NCBI GenBank assembly: GCA_964397015.1
Contig: CAYNHL010000176.1
Coordinates: forward strand, 1 to 5,587
DNA: 5,587 nt
Direction of reading: 5' to 3'
Origin: MADRE2 sp964397015
Lineage (GTDB): Bacteria; Desulfobacterota; Desulfobacteria; Desulfobacterales; Desulfobacteraceae
Below are positions 1-5,587 of this stretch, piece after piece; position 1 is the first letter of the stretch; every line of letters starts with the position of its first letter. The notes beneath the pieces are model-generated. The model was not told the origin of the DNA. It saw only the letters and a program-made list of their open reading frames with translations, and ran no database searches. A program made the position numbers and the translations under genes.

Positions 1-811
1 CAAATTTTTGGGCATGATTAAGCGCAAACGCCAAAGAAGAAAGTGTTTTTCCCCCGCCGGTCGGAACTGTCAAAGAAAAAATTCCCGGTTTTTTTTCAGC
101 TGATGACAGACAATCTATGAGAACATCTTCTCTCTGCCTGTTTACCAGTAAATTCGGATTTGCAGCACTCCGAAGCAAGTTGAAATTATGCCAAAATTTA
201 TCAGAAATATTTTTAAGGGACGGGTAGTGCGAGCGCCAGACCGCCTTATTGATATCTATAGATTTTTCAGTGTCCAAGAAATCAGCGTCCACCAGGCAGG
301 AAAACAGCATTCTTATAAAAAACTGGAGCTGAAACCCCAAAAGGGATTGGTTGAAAATCAAAGGACATTTTTCAGGGAGCTGGAGGATAGGATGCATGAA
401 TTCCACTTTTGGATATTCTTGCGACAACCTGTACTTCAAGGCTGCTTTTGATAGGTCATGCCAGTTCGGCAAACCACTATGATGACCAGCTATGCAATAG
501 GACAAAAGCTTTCCCGTGTCTTTTGAAAGATTGTAAAGAAATTGAGCACCGGTAAAGGCATGGGTCGGATGCCCAGTATAATATTTTGCAAATTCATCGA
601 CCACTCCGGTTACGTGACGGAGATAGGCTTGCCAGGTATAGCTTCCCTTGCCAAGATCATGAATTCTTCCTATTGATTCAGCCCACTTTTTGCCACCAAA
701 ACAGTCAGCAAATATGCCTGCTCTTTTGCCTACATTTTCCAGATGTGTATTAAGAAGCTGCCATTCGGATGTATCTTGTGAACTCGTTGAATGCGCATAA
801 AATTGTTTCAT
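1..811 (-). CDS. cas3: CRISPR-associated nuclease/helicase Cas3, N-terminal part (cut by left edge)
   Basis: Cas3 is the nuclease-helicase recruited by type I CRISPR Cascade complexes to unwind and degrade invading DNA. The minus-strand frame from ATG at 811 is open to the window edge, giving 270 codons of a protein usually 700-800 or more residues long. The HD nuclease domain fills roughly residues 5-200: H23, the HDLGK motif at 51-55, GHPTH at 80-84, AGHHSGLPNW at 108-117 and LVDADFLDTE at 173-182. The helicase domain begins near residue 243 with Walker A, TVPTGGGKT at 248-256. An in-frame TAA ten codons upstream leaves ATG 811 as the only good start; the Shine-Dalgarno is weak. The motif set resembles type I-C Cas3, but the subtype would have to be settled by cas5/cas8/cas7, which are outside the window. 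GC is visibly lower (about 42% on sampled lines) than in the upstream regulator. The family call is very secure; the subtype is inference. Confidence 0.95.
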   Translation of the reverse strand, partial: MKQFYAHSTSSQDTSEWQLLNTHLENVGKRAGIFADCFGGKKWAESIGRIHDLGKGSYTWQAYLRHVTGVVDEFAKYYTGHPTHAFTGAQFLYNLSKDTGKLLSYCIAGHHSGLPNWHDLSKAALKYRLSQEYPKVEFMHPILQLPEKCPLIFNQSLLGFQLQFFIRMLFSCLVDADFLDTEKSIDINKAVWRSHYPSLKNISDKFWHNFNLLRSAANPNLLVNRQREDVLIDCLSSAEKKPGIFSLTVPTGGGKTLSSLAFALNHAQKF

Positions 812-812
812 C

Positions 813-857
813 TTATTCTTGGCATCTTTCTTTTTGAACGGTTACACGATTTGACAT
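813..857 (-). CDS. Possible 14-codon leader ORF ahead of cas3
   Basis: A short frame starting ATG at 857 and ending TAA at 815-813 would encode MSNRVTVQKERCQE. Its stop lies one base before the cas3 ATG (TAA-G-ATG), the spacing typical of translationally coupled genes. The only upstream purine tract, GAAAGGG just after the regulator's stop codon, is about 13 bases from the ATG, which is long for a Shine-Dalgarno. It could equally be a chance frame. cas3 itself lacks a strong ribosome binding site, which is the main reason for recording it. Confidence 0.2.
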   Translation of the reverse strand: MSNRVTVQKERCQE

Positions 858-875
858 AGTTAAATAATTACCCTT

Positions 876-2027
876 TCAAATATTTAGCAATCGATATTTA
901 TCACTCATTTGCTGGATATTTATCACTTCATTTTGATAATCTTTTATTGTTTCAGCCGTCAGCAACAGATCGAAAAACCGGCCGTTGGGGGTGAGGCAGC
1001 GGCGGGTGGAATCCGGTTCGATTAAACCATTGGTAACGTAAAATATTTGTATTTGGATATCAAGGGAGTCTTTGGTGGGGTCGGAAATCAGATCCAGTTC
1101 ATGGAGCCGGTAGAGGAAGGTCTGGGCGGATACACCGAACCGGTGTTTGATACGAAGGAGCAGGTCCCAGGACCAGGCATCTTTTGATACGCCCAGCTGG
1201 CTGACCGTGGCGCGCATGGCAGGTTCGGGCATCAGAAATGTGGCGGCAAAGCGCCTGGCGGCCCGGGCCGGGTTGATAGGCCGGCCGTCTTTATCATCGG
1301 ATTGGGGGAACAAAGGGGCTTTCTGTCGGTTGATCTGGTTTGACACCAGGATGCCGCCCAGTTCTTTGGCAAGGGAGAAAAGCTGTCTTTCCGGATTGTT
1401 CCTGGAATTGAGAAAAAAGAAGGCATTGTGAAAGGCGGGCTCGTAAAATGAAACCGATTCCATTGTTGTAGCACCCCGGGGAAAGGGAAACACTGTAACC
1501 CGCAGGCCCGCGTTTTCAAAGAGTTCAAAATAGTCAAACACCACGGCATCGCCGGTGCAAAGGTAGGTGCGTATCCGGGTTGCAAGCTCTTCCATGCCTG
1601 CATAGCTGGGATGAAAAGGAACGGACAGGGGTACAGTGGCATGCCTGGGCACCTGGCAGATATCTTCCAGGGCATGGAACGCGGCCATGATTTCCTGGCA
1701 GGCTGCAAGCAGGGGGTTGGAAAGGGAGGATTGATCCGGGTCCAGGGAAATGTAACATGTGTCGCTGGTGTCACCTGTTTTCACCGGGGCCTGGTTGAGG
1801 GGATCACGGGAAAAAAGGGAGTCCACGGGAACGGTGAAGGCACTGGAAAGATTGTAGATGGCAATGGCGGACGGCAGGTTCATCCCCCTTTCTATGCGGC
1901 CAAGAGCCACTTTGTGGATACCGATGCGGGATGCCAGATCTTCCAGTGTCCAGTTTCTAGATCTTCTGAGAAAACGGATGTTTCTGCCTATGAAAGAGAG
2001 ATCGGATGTCATACTAATAAAAAACAT
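876..2027 (-). CDS. XRE-family HTH regulator fused to a degenerate ImmA/IrrE-like domain
   Basis: 383-residue likely transcriptional regulator. Residues 12-70 form an XRE/Cro-type helix-turn-helix (IGRNIRFLRRSRNWTLEDLA, then IGIHKVALGRIERG). Residues about 145-315 match the ImmA/IrrE family (COG2856 type): GLRVTVFPFP at 174-183, NPERQLFSLAKELGGIL at 211-227, ARRFAATFLMP at 257-267, and WDLLLRIKHRFGVSAQTFLYRL at 287-308. In active members the central motif is HExxH; here it is KELGG (221-225), and the usual downstream Glu ligand before the FA..LLMP motif is Ala254. The fold is therefore probably kept for sensing or dimerisation rather than zinc proteolysis. ATG 2027 is preceded by AGGA seven bases upstream, which favours it over Met6. 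The gene is co-directional with cas3, 64 bp upstream of it, with no visible terminator between them, so it may control or co-transcribe with the cas genes. That role is inference; family assignment is strong. Confidence 0.9.
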   Translation of the reverse strand: MFFISMTSDLSFIGRNIRFLRRSRNWTLEDLASRIGIHKVALGRIERGMNLPSAIAIYNLSSAFTVPVDSLFSRDPLNQAPVKTGDTSDTCYISLDPDQSSLSNPLLAACQEIMAAFHALEDICQVPRHATVPLSVPFHPSYAGMEELATRIRTYLCTGDAVVFDYFELFENAGLRVTVFPFPRGATTMESVSFYEPAFHNAFFFLNSRNNPERQLFSLAKELGGILVSNQINRQKAPLFPQSDDKDGRPINPARAARRFAATFLMPEPAMRATVSQLGVSKDAWSWDLLLRIKHRFGVSAQTFLYRLHELDLISDPTKDSLDIQIQIFYVTNGLIEPDSTRRCLTPNGRFFDLLLTAETIKDYQNEVINIQQMSDKYRLLNI

Positions 2028-2058
2028 ATAGGTTTCCTGTTGTCAAGAAATATTATTG

Positions 2059-2086
2059 ATTATGTTAAAAAGAAATTAATTTGCAA
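2059..2086 (-). promoter_or_regulatory. Candidate sigma70-type promoter of the XRE-ImmA regulator (and perhaps cas3)
   Basis: On the minus strand TTGCAA (2086-2081) is followed after 16 bases by CATAAT (2064-2059), a reasonable -35/-10 pair in an AT-rich stretch. Transcription would begin near 2052, giving a leader of about 25 bases that contains the AGGA ribosome binding site of the gene starting at 2027. No comparably good promoter is seen in the 64 bp directly before cas3, so readthrough from here into cas3 is plausible. Confidence 0.35.
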
Positions 2087-2110
2087 CAAGTTTAAGCTTT
2101 CCGGTTTATT

Positions 2111-2130
2111 TTGACTCGTGTCTTGACTCG
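2111..2130. repeat. Tandem direct repeat TTGACTCG, 12-bp period
   Basis: TTGACTCG occurs at 2111-2118 and again at 2123-2130, with four bases (TGTC) between the copies. The copies lie just upstream of the candidate promoter of the minus-strand regulator, inside the divergent intergenic region. A 12-bp period is close to one helical turn, so the pair could bind a regulator on one DNA face. Two copies of 8 bp can also be chance. Confidence 0.4.
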
Positions 2131-2136
2131 ACCTGC

Positions 2137-2183
2137 TTCAACCTGATACAGACATAACAGCCTGTGGCTGTATCAGGCTTGAA
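2137..2183. repeat. Long inverted repeat in the divergent intergenic region
   Basis: CCTGATACAG at 2142-2151 pairs perfectly with CTGTATCAGG at 2168-2177. The pairing extends outward through TTCAA (2137-2141) and TTGAA (2179-2183) with a single unpaired C at 2178, giving 15 paired bases in total around a 16-base loop. Inside the loop ACA (2152-2154) and TGT (2163-2165) could add three pairs. No T-run follows on either strand, and both flanking genes point away from it, so it does not look like an ordinary intrinsic terminator. It may be an operator or cruciform site, or the remnant of a small mobile element. Confidence 0.7.
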
Positions 2184-2221
2184 AGTATAAGTATATTACG
2201 GATTCAGGATAAATTCCTGAC

Positions 2222-2235
2222 AGGATCTTGATTTG
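2222..2235 (+). promoter_or_regulatory. Ribosome binding site fixing a TTG start
   Basis: AGGA at 2222-2225 stands seven bases before TTG 2233-2235. An in-frame TGA at 2218-2220 excludes any start further upstream, and the first internal Met is residue 60, inside conserved sequence, so TTG must be used. Directly upstream, TCAGGA (2204-2209) and TCCTGA (2215-2220) form a 6-bp inverted repeat with a 5-base loop that ends just before this site. Confidence 0.6.
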
Positions 2236-3018
2236 TCTGTAGATAAACGACCCATAGCCATCGGCGCCAGGCTTGAAAAATCGAGGCTGATAAACACTAT
2301 CGGGTTCAAGCCCAATTTTGACGATTACAGCCCCGATAAACGCAGGCTTATCGGGAACGCGTCCAGAATATACTATCCAACCGCATTTTACGCCGATCTT
2401 TTCAATGCCATGGGAAAATCCACCTTTCCCAGTTTTCACACCTACAAGTTTGCCCAGGATAAAATCCGGCAGTCGGCCGTTTTCCGGATGACGGGTATCC
2501 CTCATCCCCGGACCCGTGTATTTTACGGTCCGAGGCAGAAGAAACAGATACTGGATTATTTCTCTTTTCCGTTCGTGGCCAAAAAAGCAAGGGGTTCCTC
2601 GCGGGGGTCTCACGTGTTTCTGATTCATGACAAAACTGACCTGGATAATTACCTGGAAGCGATATCTCCGGCTTATATACAGGAATATATTCCGGTAAAA
2701 AAAGATATCCGGGTTATAGTGATAGGCAGGTCTGTCGCGCTGGCATACTGGCGGGTGGCCGTCAGCCGGGATTTCAGGACCAATATATCCCGGGGAGGGC
2801 GTATCGTGTTCGATCCCGTTCCCGAACAGGCTTTGAACCTGGCACTGGAAACTGCGGCTGCCTGCGGATGGGACGACGTGGGCATAGATATCGTGGCGCA
2901 TGAAAACCGGTTCCATGTTCTGGAAGGAAATATGAAATACGGCACCATGGGGTTCAAGGAGGCCGGCATTTCATACAAACATTTGCTGACAGACCTGATC
3001 GTCAATAATCAGGTATGA
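2233..3018 (+). CDS. RimK-like ATP-grasp ligase
   Basis: 261-residue ATP-grasp enzyme of the RimK type. These cytoplasmic enzymes use ATP to form an acyl-phosphate and join a carboxylate to an amine, commonly adding amino acids to a protein or small molecule. Visible marks: FPFVAKKARGSSRGSHVF at 112-129 (ATP-binding lysine and glycine-rich loop), YIQEYIPVKKDIRVIVIG at 148-165, the RimK signature DFRTNISRGG at 180-189, and DDVGIDIV with VLEGNMKYG at 214-237, where D219, E231 and N233 match the metal-binding Asp and E-x-N positions. It is a little shorter than RimK (about 300), mainly at the N-terminus. The substrate cannot be read from sequence. It starts with TTG and is followed after 19 bp by the LolA-like gene, suggesting co-transcription. 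A weak TATAAG (2186-2191) is the only -10-like element noted upstream, with no convincing -35. Fold assignment is secure; the specific reaction is not. Confidence 0.88.
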   Translation: MSVDKRPIAIGARLEKSRLINTIGFKPNFDDYSPDKRRLIGNASRIYYPTAFYADLFNAMGKSTFPSFHTYKFAQDKIRQSAVFRMTGIPHPRTRVFYGPRQKKQILDYFSFPFVAKKARGSSRGSHVFLIHDKTDLDNYLEAISPAYIQEYIPVKKDIRVIVIGRSVALAYWRVAVSRDFRTNISRGGRIVFDPVPEQALNLALETAAACGWDDVGIDIVAHENRFHVLEGNMKYGTMGFKEAGISYKHLLTDLIVNNQV

Positions 3019-3027
3019 CATTAAAGC

Positions 3028-3040
3028 GGGGTGACCTTTG
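3028..3040 (+). promoter_or_regulatory. Ribosome binding site fixing a second TTG start
   Basis: GGGGTGA (3028-3034) lies three bases before TTG 3038-3040. Its last three bases are an in-frame TGA (3032-3034), so no earlier start is possible. The signal peptide begins immediately after the TTG (MKKFILFF), which confirms the choice; the next Met is residue 35, past the signal peptide. Confidence 0.65.
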
Positions 3041-3787
3041 AAAAAATTTATTCTGTTCTTTTTGACCATATTTTTTGCAGCAGGCACCGGGCTGGCTGAG
3101 GAGATTGCCGATGAACTCGTCCGGGGAGCTTTTGATCATATGAGGGGAAATACCTCCTCGGCCACAATGGAAATGATCATCCACAGGCCCGATTTCACCA
3201 GGACAATGGTAATCGAGGGCTGGACAAAGGGAGACGACTTGGGACTTTTCCATATCATCTCCCCGGCAAAGGACAGGGGCAATGCCACTTTGAAAAAAGG
3301 GCAGAACATGTGGACCTTCAACCCTAAAATCAACAGGGTGATAAAGCTGCCGCCGTCCATGATGAGCCAGGGATGGATGGGGTCGGATTTTTCAAACAAC
3401 GACCTGGCAAGGACAGACAGCATCATCAATGATTACGACCATACAATAACTTCAAAAGAAACGGCAGGGGACCTGACGGTATATGAGATCGAATCCATTC
3501 CCAGACCTGGTGCGCCGGTGGTATGGGGTAAGTTGAAATTGACTGTCAGGAGCGATCATATCATGCTCGAGCAGGTATTTTACGACCAGGACAATATTGC
3601 CGTAAAAACCCTTGAAACCGAAAATATTCAAAAGATGGGCGGCCGGCTTTTCCCGAAAACATGGACCATGAAAAGAAACGAGGAGAAAGAAAAATACACC
3701 AGCGTGGAATACCGGGAACTGGAGTTTGACATACCGCTCAAACCCGGCCTTTTTACCATTACAAGCCTTAAAAACCCGGTAAGATAG
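3038..3787 (+). CDS. Periplasmic LolA-like outer membrane lipoprotein-sorting protein
   Basis: 249-residue secreted protein. Residues 1-20 (MKKFILFFLTIFFAAGTGLA) form a Sec signal peptide with a probable cut before EE at 21-22. There is no lipobox cysteine, so the mature protein should be soluble in the periplasm. The body matches the LolA-like 'outer membrane lipoprotein-sorting' family (COG2834/PF17131 type): KKGQNMWTFNPKINRVIKLP at 86-105, then MMSQGWMGSDFSNNDLA at 108-124, and a beta-rich C-terminal half with LFPKTWTM at 204-211. Family members have a half-barrel that holds lipid or acyl chains. Here it stands three bases before a LolE/FtsX-type permease, so it probably receives cargo from that transporter and carries it across the periplasm. 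Whether the cargo is a lipoprotein or another lipid is not shown. It is not canonical LolA, which is about 200 residues and lacks these motifs. The start is TTG. Confidence 0.88.
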   Translation: MKKFILFFLTIFFAAGTGLAEEIADELVRGAFDHMRGNTSSATMEMIIHRPDFTRTMVIEGWTKGDDLGLFHIISPAKDRGNATLKKGQNMWTFNPKINRVIKLPPSMMSQGWMGSDFSNNDLARTDSIINDYDHTITSKETAGDLTVYEIESIPRPGAPVVWGKLKLTVRSDHIMLEQVFYDQDNIAVKTLETENIQKMGGRLFPKTWTMKRNEEKEKYTSVEYRELEFDIPLKPGLFTITSLKNPVR

Positions 3788-3790
3788 ACA

Positions 3791-5014
3791 ATGGACGAAT
3801 TCAAACTTTCATGGCGCAATATCTGGCGGAACAAGCGCCGTTCCATACTTACAATAATGGCGATCGTGTTTGCCGTCACCCTGCTGGTATTCATGCTTTC
3901 CTTCCAGTTCGGGTCATACGAGGACATGATCAATGCCTCTGTGACACTCGATACCGGTCATATCCAGGTCATGGCCCCTGGATATCATGATGACAGCAGG
4001 ATATGGAAAGTGATAGACGATCCCGGTGAAGTCCTGGACCGTGTTCAAGGCCTGGAGAATGTCAAGGCCGCTTCCATGCGGATGGAGGCCTTTTGCCTGG
4101 CCTCGTCGGAAAAGCGCACAAAAGGTGTTTTTATCGCGGGAGTCGACCCAAAACAGGAAAAAAAGGTATCCAGGCTCTCAGACAGTATGAAGGACGGACA
4201 TTATTTCAAACCTTCCGATTACGATGCCGCCATCATCGGTTACCTTCTGGCCAGGCACCTGAAGCTTTCCACAGGGGATACGCTCACCATCCTGGGGCAG
4301 GGCAGGGACGGGTCAATCGCTGCAGGTGTCGTCACCATCAAGGGTATTTTCGAGTCAGGCATGGATGAATTTGACAAAAACATCATCCAGGTGCCCCTGC
4401 AGTATTTTGACGATATTTTTTACATGGAGCAAAAAGCCCACAGGATCGTGTTGCTGCTCGACGCTTTAAAGAACATCGAGACAGTTAAAAGCCAGGCGTC
4501 TGAAGTTATCGGGGACAAAGAGCTGGATATCCTGACCTGGGAAGAGATCATGCCCGGACTCAGGCAGAGCATCAGCCTGGATCTGATCAGCGGGTTCATC
4601 ATGTATGGTATTCTTATAATCGTAGTGTCCTTCAGTATCTTGAACACCTTTTTGATGGCCATACTGGAGAGAAAAAAAGAATACGGGGTGCTGCTGGCAA
4701 TAGGTACTACACCGGGCCGTCTGATCGGGTTCGTATTGACGGAATCCATGCTCATGACTGCAATGGGAATTATTATCGGCATGGCGGCGGGATCGGCTGT
4801 TACATTATATTTTTCCCATTACGGAATCGGTCTCGGAGATGCCGGAAGCCTGTTGTCCCAGTACGGGATATCGGACCGGCTTTATCCTAAACTGTCGGCA
4901 TTGTCTTTGTTTTCAGGGCCTTTACTTATCCTGGTCACAACCTTTTTTACGGCACTGATTCCTGCCCTGCGGATCAGAAAGCTGCGGCCCGCAGAAGCCG
5001 TCAATTCAATCTGA
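3791..5014 (+). CDS. ABC transporter permease, MacB/LolE-FtsX type (complete)
   Basis: 407-residue inner-membrane permease with the type VII layout: a cytoplasmic start SWRNIWRNKRRS (7-18), first membrane helix about 19-40, a large periplasmic MacB-PCD-like domain about 45-265, then three helices near 268-292, 312-340 and 372-395. The cytoplasmic segment ERKKEYGVLLAIGTTPGRLI (293-312) is the usual coupling region that contacts the ATPase, and the end PALRIRKLRPAEAV (391-404) is the family's C-terminal signature. Such permeases do not import; they use ATPase-driven motion to push lipoproteins or other envelope substrates outward (LolCDE, MacB). The gene starts three bases after the LolA-like stop, with only a weak GGTAAG Shine-Dalgarno, which suggests translational coupling. 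A paralogous permease follows after 31 bp, so the pair probably forms a heterodimer like LolC/LolE. The ATPase gene is not in the window. Confidence 0.92.
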   Translation: MDEFKLSWRNIWRNKRRSILTIMAIVFAVTLLVFMLSFQFGSYEDMINASVTLDTGHIQVMAPGYHDDSRIWKVIDDPGEVLDRVQGLENVKAASMRMEAFCLASSEKRTKGVFIAGVDPKQEKKVSRLSDSMKDGHYFKPSDYDAAIIGYLLARHLKLSTGDTLTILGQGRDGSIAAGVVTIKGIFESGMDEFDKNIIQVPLQYFDDIFYMEQKAHRIVLLLDALKNIETVKSQASEVIGDKELDILTWEEIMPGLRQSISLDLISGFIMYGILIIVVSFSILNTFLMAILERKKEYGVLLAIGTTPGRLIGFVLTESMLMTAMGIIIGMAAGSAVTLYFSHYGIGLGDAGSLLSQYGISDRLYPKLSALSLFSGPLLILVTTFFTALIPALRIRKLRPAEAVNSI

Positions 5015-5045
5015 CACGCAGTCCGAAAGGAGGCAAAAGGTCAAT

Positions 5046-5587
5046 ATGGAATCAGCCATCGCCTTCAGGAATATCTGGAGGAACAAACGAAGAACCCTCG
5101 TGGTGCTGACCGCCATTTTCATCGGCGTAGCCAGCATGATTTTCCTCGCCTCGCTGATGCGGGGCATGATGGAGGGAATGGTGACCAATGCCATCGATGA
5201 AATGACGGGCCATATTAAAATACAGGACAGGGATTTCAGGCAGGACCCGGCAATCGAAAACCGCATCCATGGACCTGACAGGGTGATGGAAGATATCGGG
5301 GATGTCCTGCCCGAAGGCAGCCTCGTGGTTTCAAGGGTTATAACGGATGCCGTCATCAATACGGCAAGGGATACGGCTGGTATAAAGCTGGCCGGGATCG
5401 ATTTCGAGGCTGAAAAAGGAGTCTCCTTTATCGGTGAGGCCCCGGTTAGGGGCAGTACCATTTCAGCAGATGACCTGTCAGGGGCCTTGATGGGAAAGGC
5501 AATGGTCGACAAGCTGGGACTTGCCGCAGGTAAACGTTTTGTCGTAAGCGCACAGTCTGCGGACGGTGAAGTGGCCTCCCGCGCGTT
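5046..5587 (+). CDS. Second ABC transporter permease, MacB/LolE-FtsX type (3' end cut by right edge)
   Basis: The frame from ATG 5046 stays open to the window edge: 180 codons of an expected 400 or so. The start AFRNIWRNKRRT (6-17) nearly repeats the first permease's SWRNIWRNKRRS, followed by the first membrane helix at about 18-38 and the opening of a periplasmic MacB-PCD-like domain (EMTGHIKIQD at 52-61 parallels DTGHIQVMAP in its neighbour). It is clearly a paralogue of the gene before it and its likely heterodimer partner. The Shine-Dalgarno AAAGGAGG (5026-5033) is strong but 12 bases from the ATG; a second AGG (5038-5040) is five bases away. The three C-terminal helices and, by analogy with LolCDE, a LolD-like ATPase should lie beyond the right edge. 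Confidence 0.92.
   Translation, partial: MESAIAFRNIWRNKRRTLVVLTAIFIGVASMIFLASLMRGMMEGMVTNAIDEMTGHIKIQDRDFRQDPAIENRIHGPDRVMEDIGDVLPEGSLVVSRVITDAVINTARDTAGIKLAGIDFEAEKGVSFIGEAPVRGSTISADDLSGALMGKAMVDKLGLAAGKRFVVSAQSADGEVASRA

Noticed and set aside
188..451. Open plus-strand frame of 87 codons
   Set aside because: It lies wholly antisense to the HD-domain part of cas3, has no recognisable motif, and the opposite strand reads as a clear Cas3.
851..873. TTGACA on the plus strand between cas3 and the regulator
   Set aside because: No acceptable -10 lies 16-18 bases downstream, and it would only drive antisense transcription into the regulator.
2041..2046. Perfect TTGACA on the minus strand just before the regulator's ribosome binding site
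   Set aside because: A matching -10 would fall inside the coding start, giving no room for the good AGGA site and ATG at 2027; the upstream TTGCAA/CATAAT pair fits better.
1147..2114. Several open frames on both strands overlapping the XRE-ImmA gene (1147-1431 +, 1611-2114 +, 1232-1774 -, 1534-1758 -)
   Set aside because: They arise from the high GC of the real gene; none shows family motifs, and the 383-codon frame has full HTH and ImmA signatures plus a ribosome binding site.
2166..2179. Possible sigma54 GG-N10-GC element
   Set aside because: The spacing between GG (2166-2167) and GC (2177-2178) is 9, not 10, and the remaining consensus bases are absent.
2173..2916. 247-codon minus-strand frame
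   Set aside because: It is antisense to the ATP-grasp gene, whose motifs are unambiguous; the antisense translation resembles no family and has no convincing start context.
5006..5512. 168-codon minus-strand frame
   Set aside because: It is antisense to the second permease, which continues off the right edge with clear family sequence.
1..5587. CRISPR repeat array, tRNA or rRNA genes
   Set aside because: No regularly spaced repeats of CRISPR length and no tRNA or rRNA signature were seen; if an array belongs to this cas3 it lies outside the window.

Overview
The window reads as chromosomal DNA from a Gram-negative bacterium. The right half encodes a periplasmic LolA-like protein with two LolE/FtsX-type permeases, which implies an outer membrane. 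Moderate GC and gene style would fit a sulfate-reducing Desulfobacterota such as the Desulfobacterales, but that is a lean and nothing here proves it.

Left arm (1-2027, all on the minus strand). A 5'-partial-visible cas3 runs off the left edge; only its first 270 codons are seen, covering the HD nuclease domain and the helicase Walker A motif. It looks like the type I-C style of Cas3, so the rest of a cas operon probably lies outside the window to the left. Upstream of it, in the same direction and separated by 64 bp, is a 383-residue regulator: an XRE helix-turn-helix domain fused to an ImmA/IrrE-type domain whose zinc-protease HExxH motif is degenerate (KELGG). It has a good ribosome binding site and a plausible promoter. 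No terminator is visible between it and cas3, so it may be the first gene of the cas transcript and its regulator.

Middle (2028-2232). This is a 205-bp AT-rich divergent intergenic region. It carries the candidate promoter of the regulator, an 8-bp direct repeat with 12-bp period, and a long near-perfect inverted repeat.

Right arm (2233-5587, all on the plus strand). A compact four-gene run follows: a RimK-like ATP-grasp ligase (TTG start), a secreted LolA-like outer-membrane lipoprotein-sorting family protein (TTG start), a complete MacB/FtsX-type ABC permease, and a second, paralogous permease cut by the right edge. Gaps are 19, 3 and 31 bp, so one operon is likely. The two permeases plus the periplasmic carrier suggest an ABC machine that moves a lipoprotein or lipid from inner to outer membrane; its ATPase is not in the window and is expected downstream. 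The ATP-grasp enzyme is the odd partner.

The most interesting points are the pseudo-protease XRE-ImmA regulator sitting at the head of a cas3 locus, and the ATP-grasp ligase leading a Lol-like export operon.
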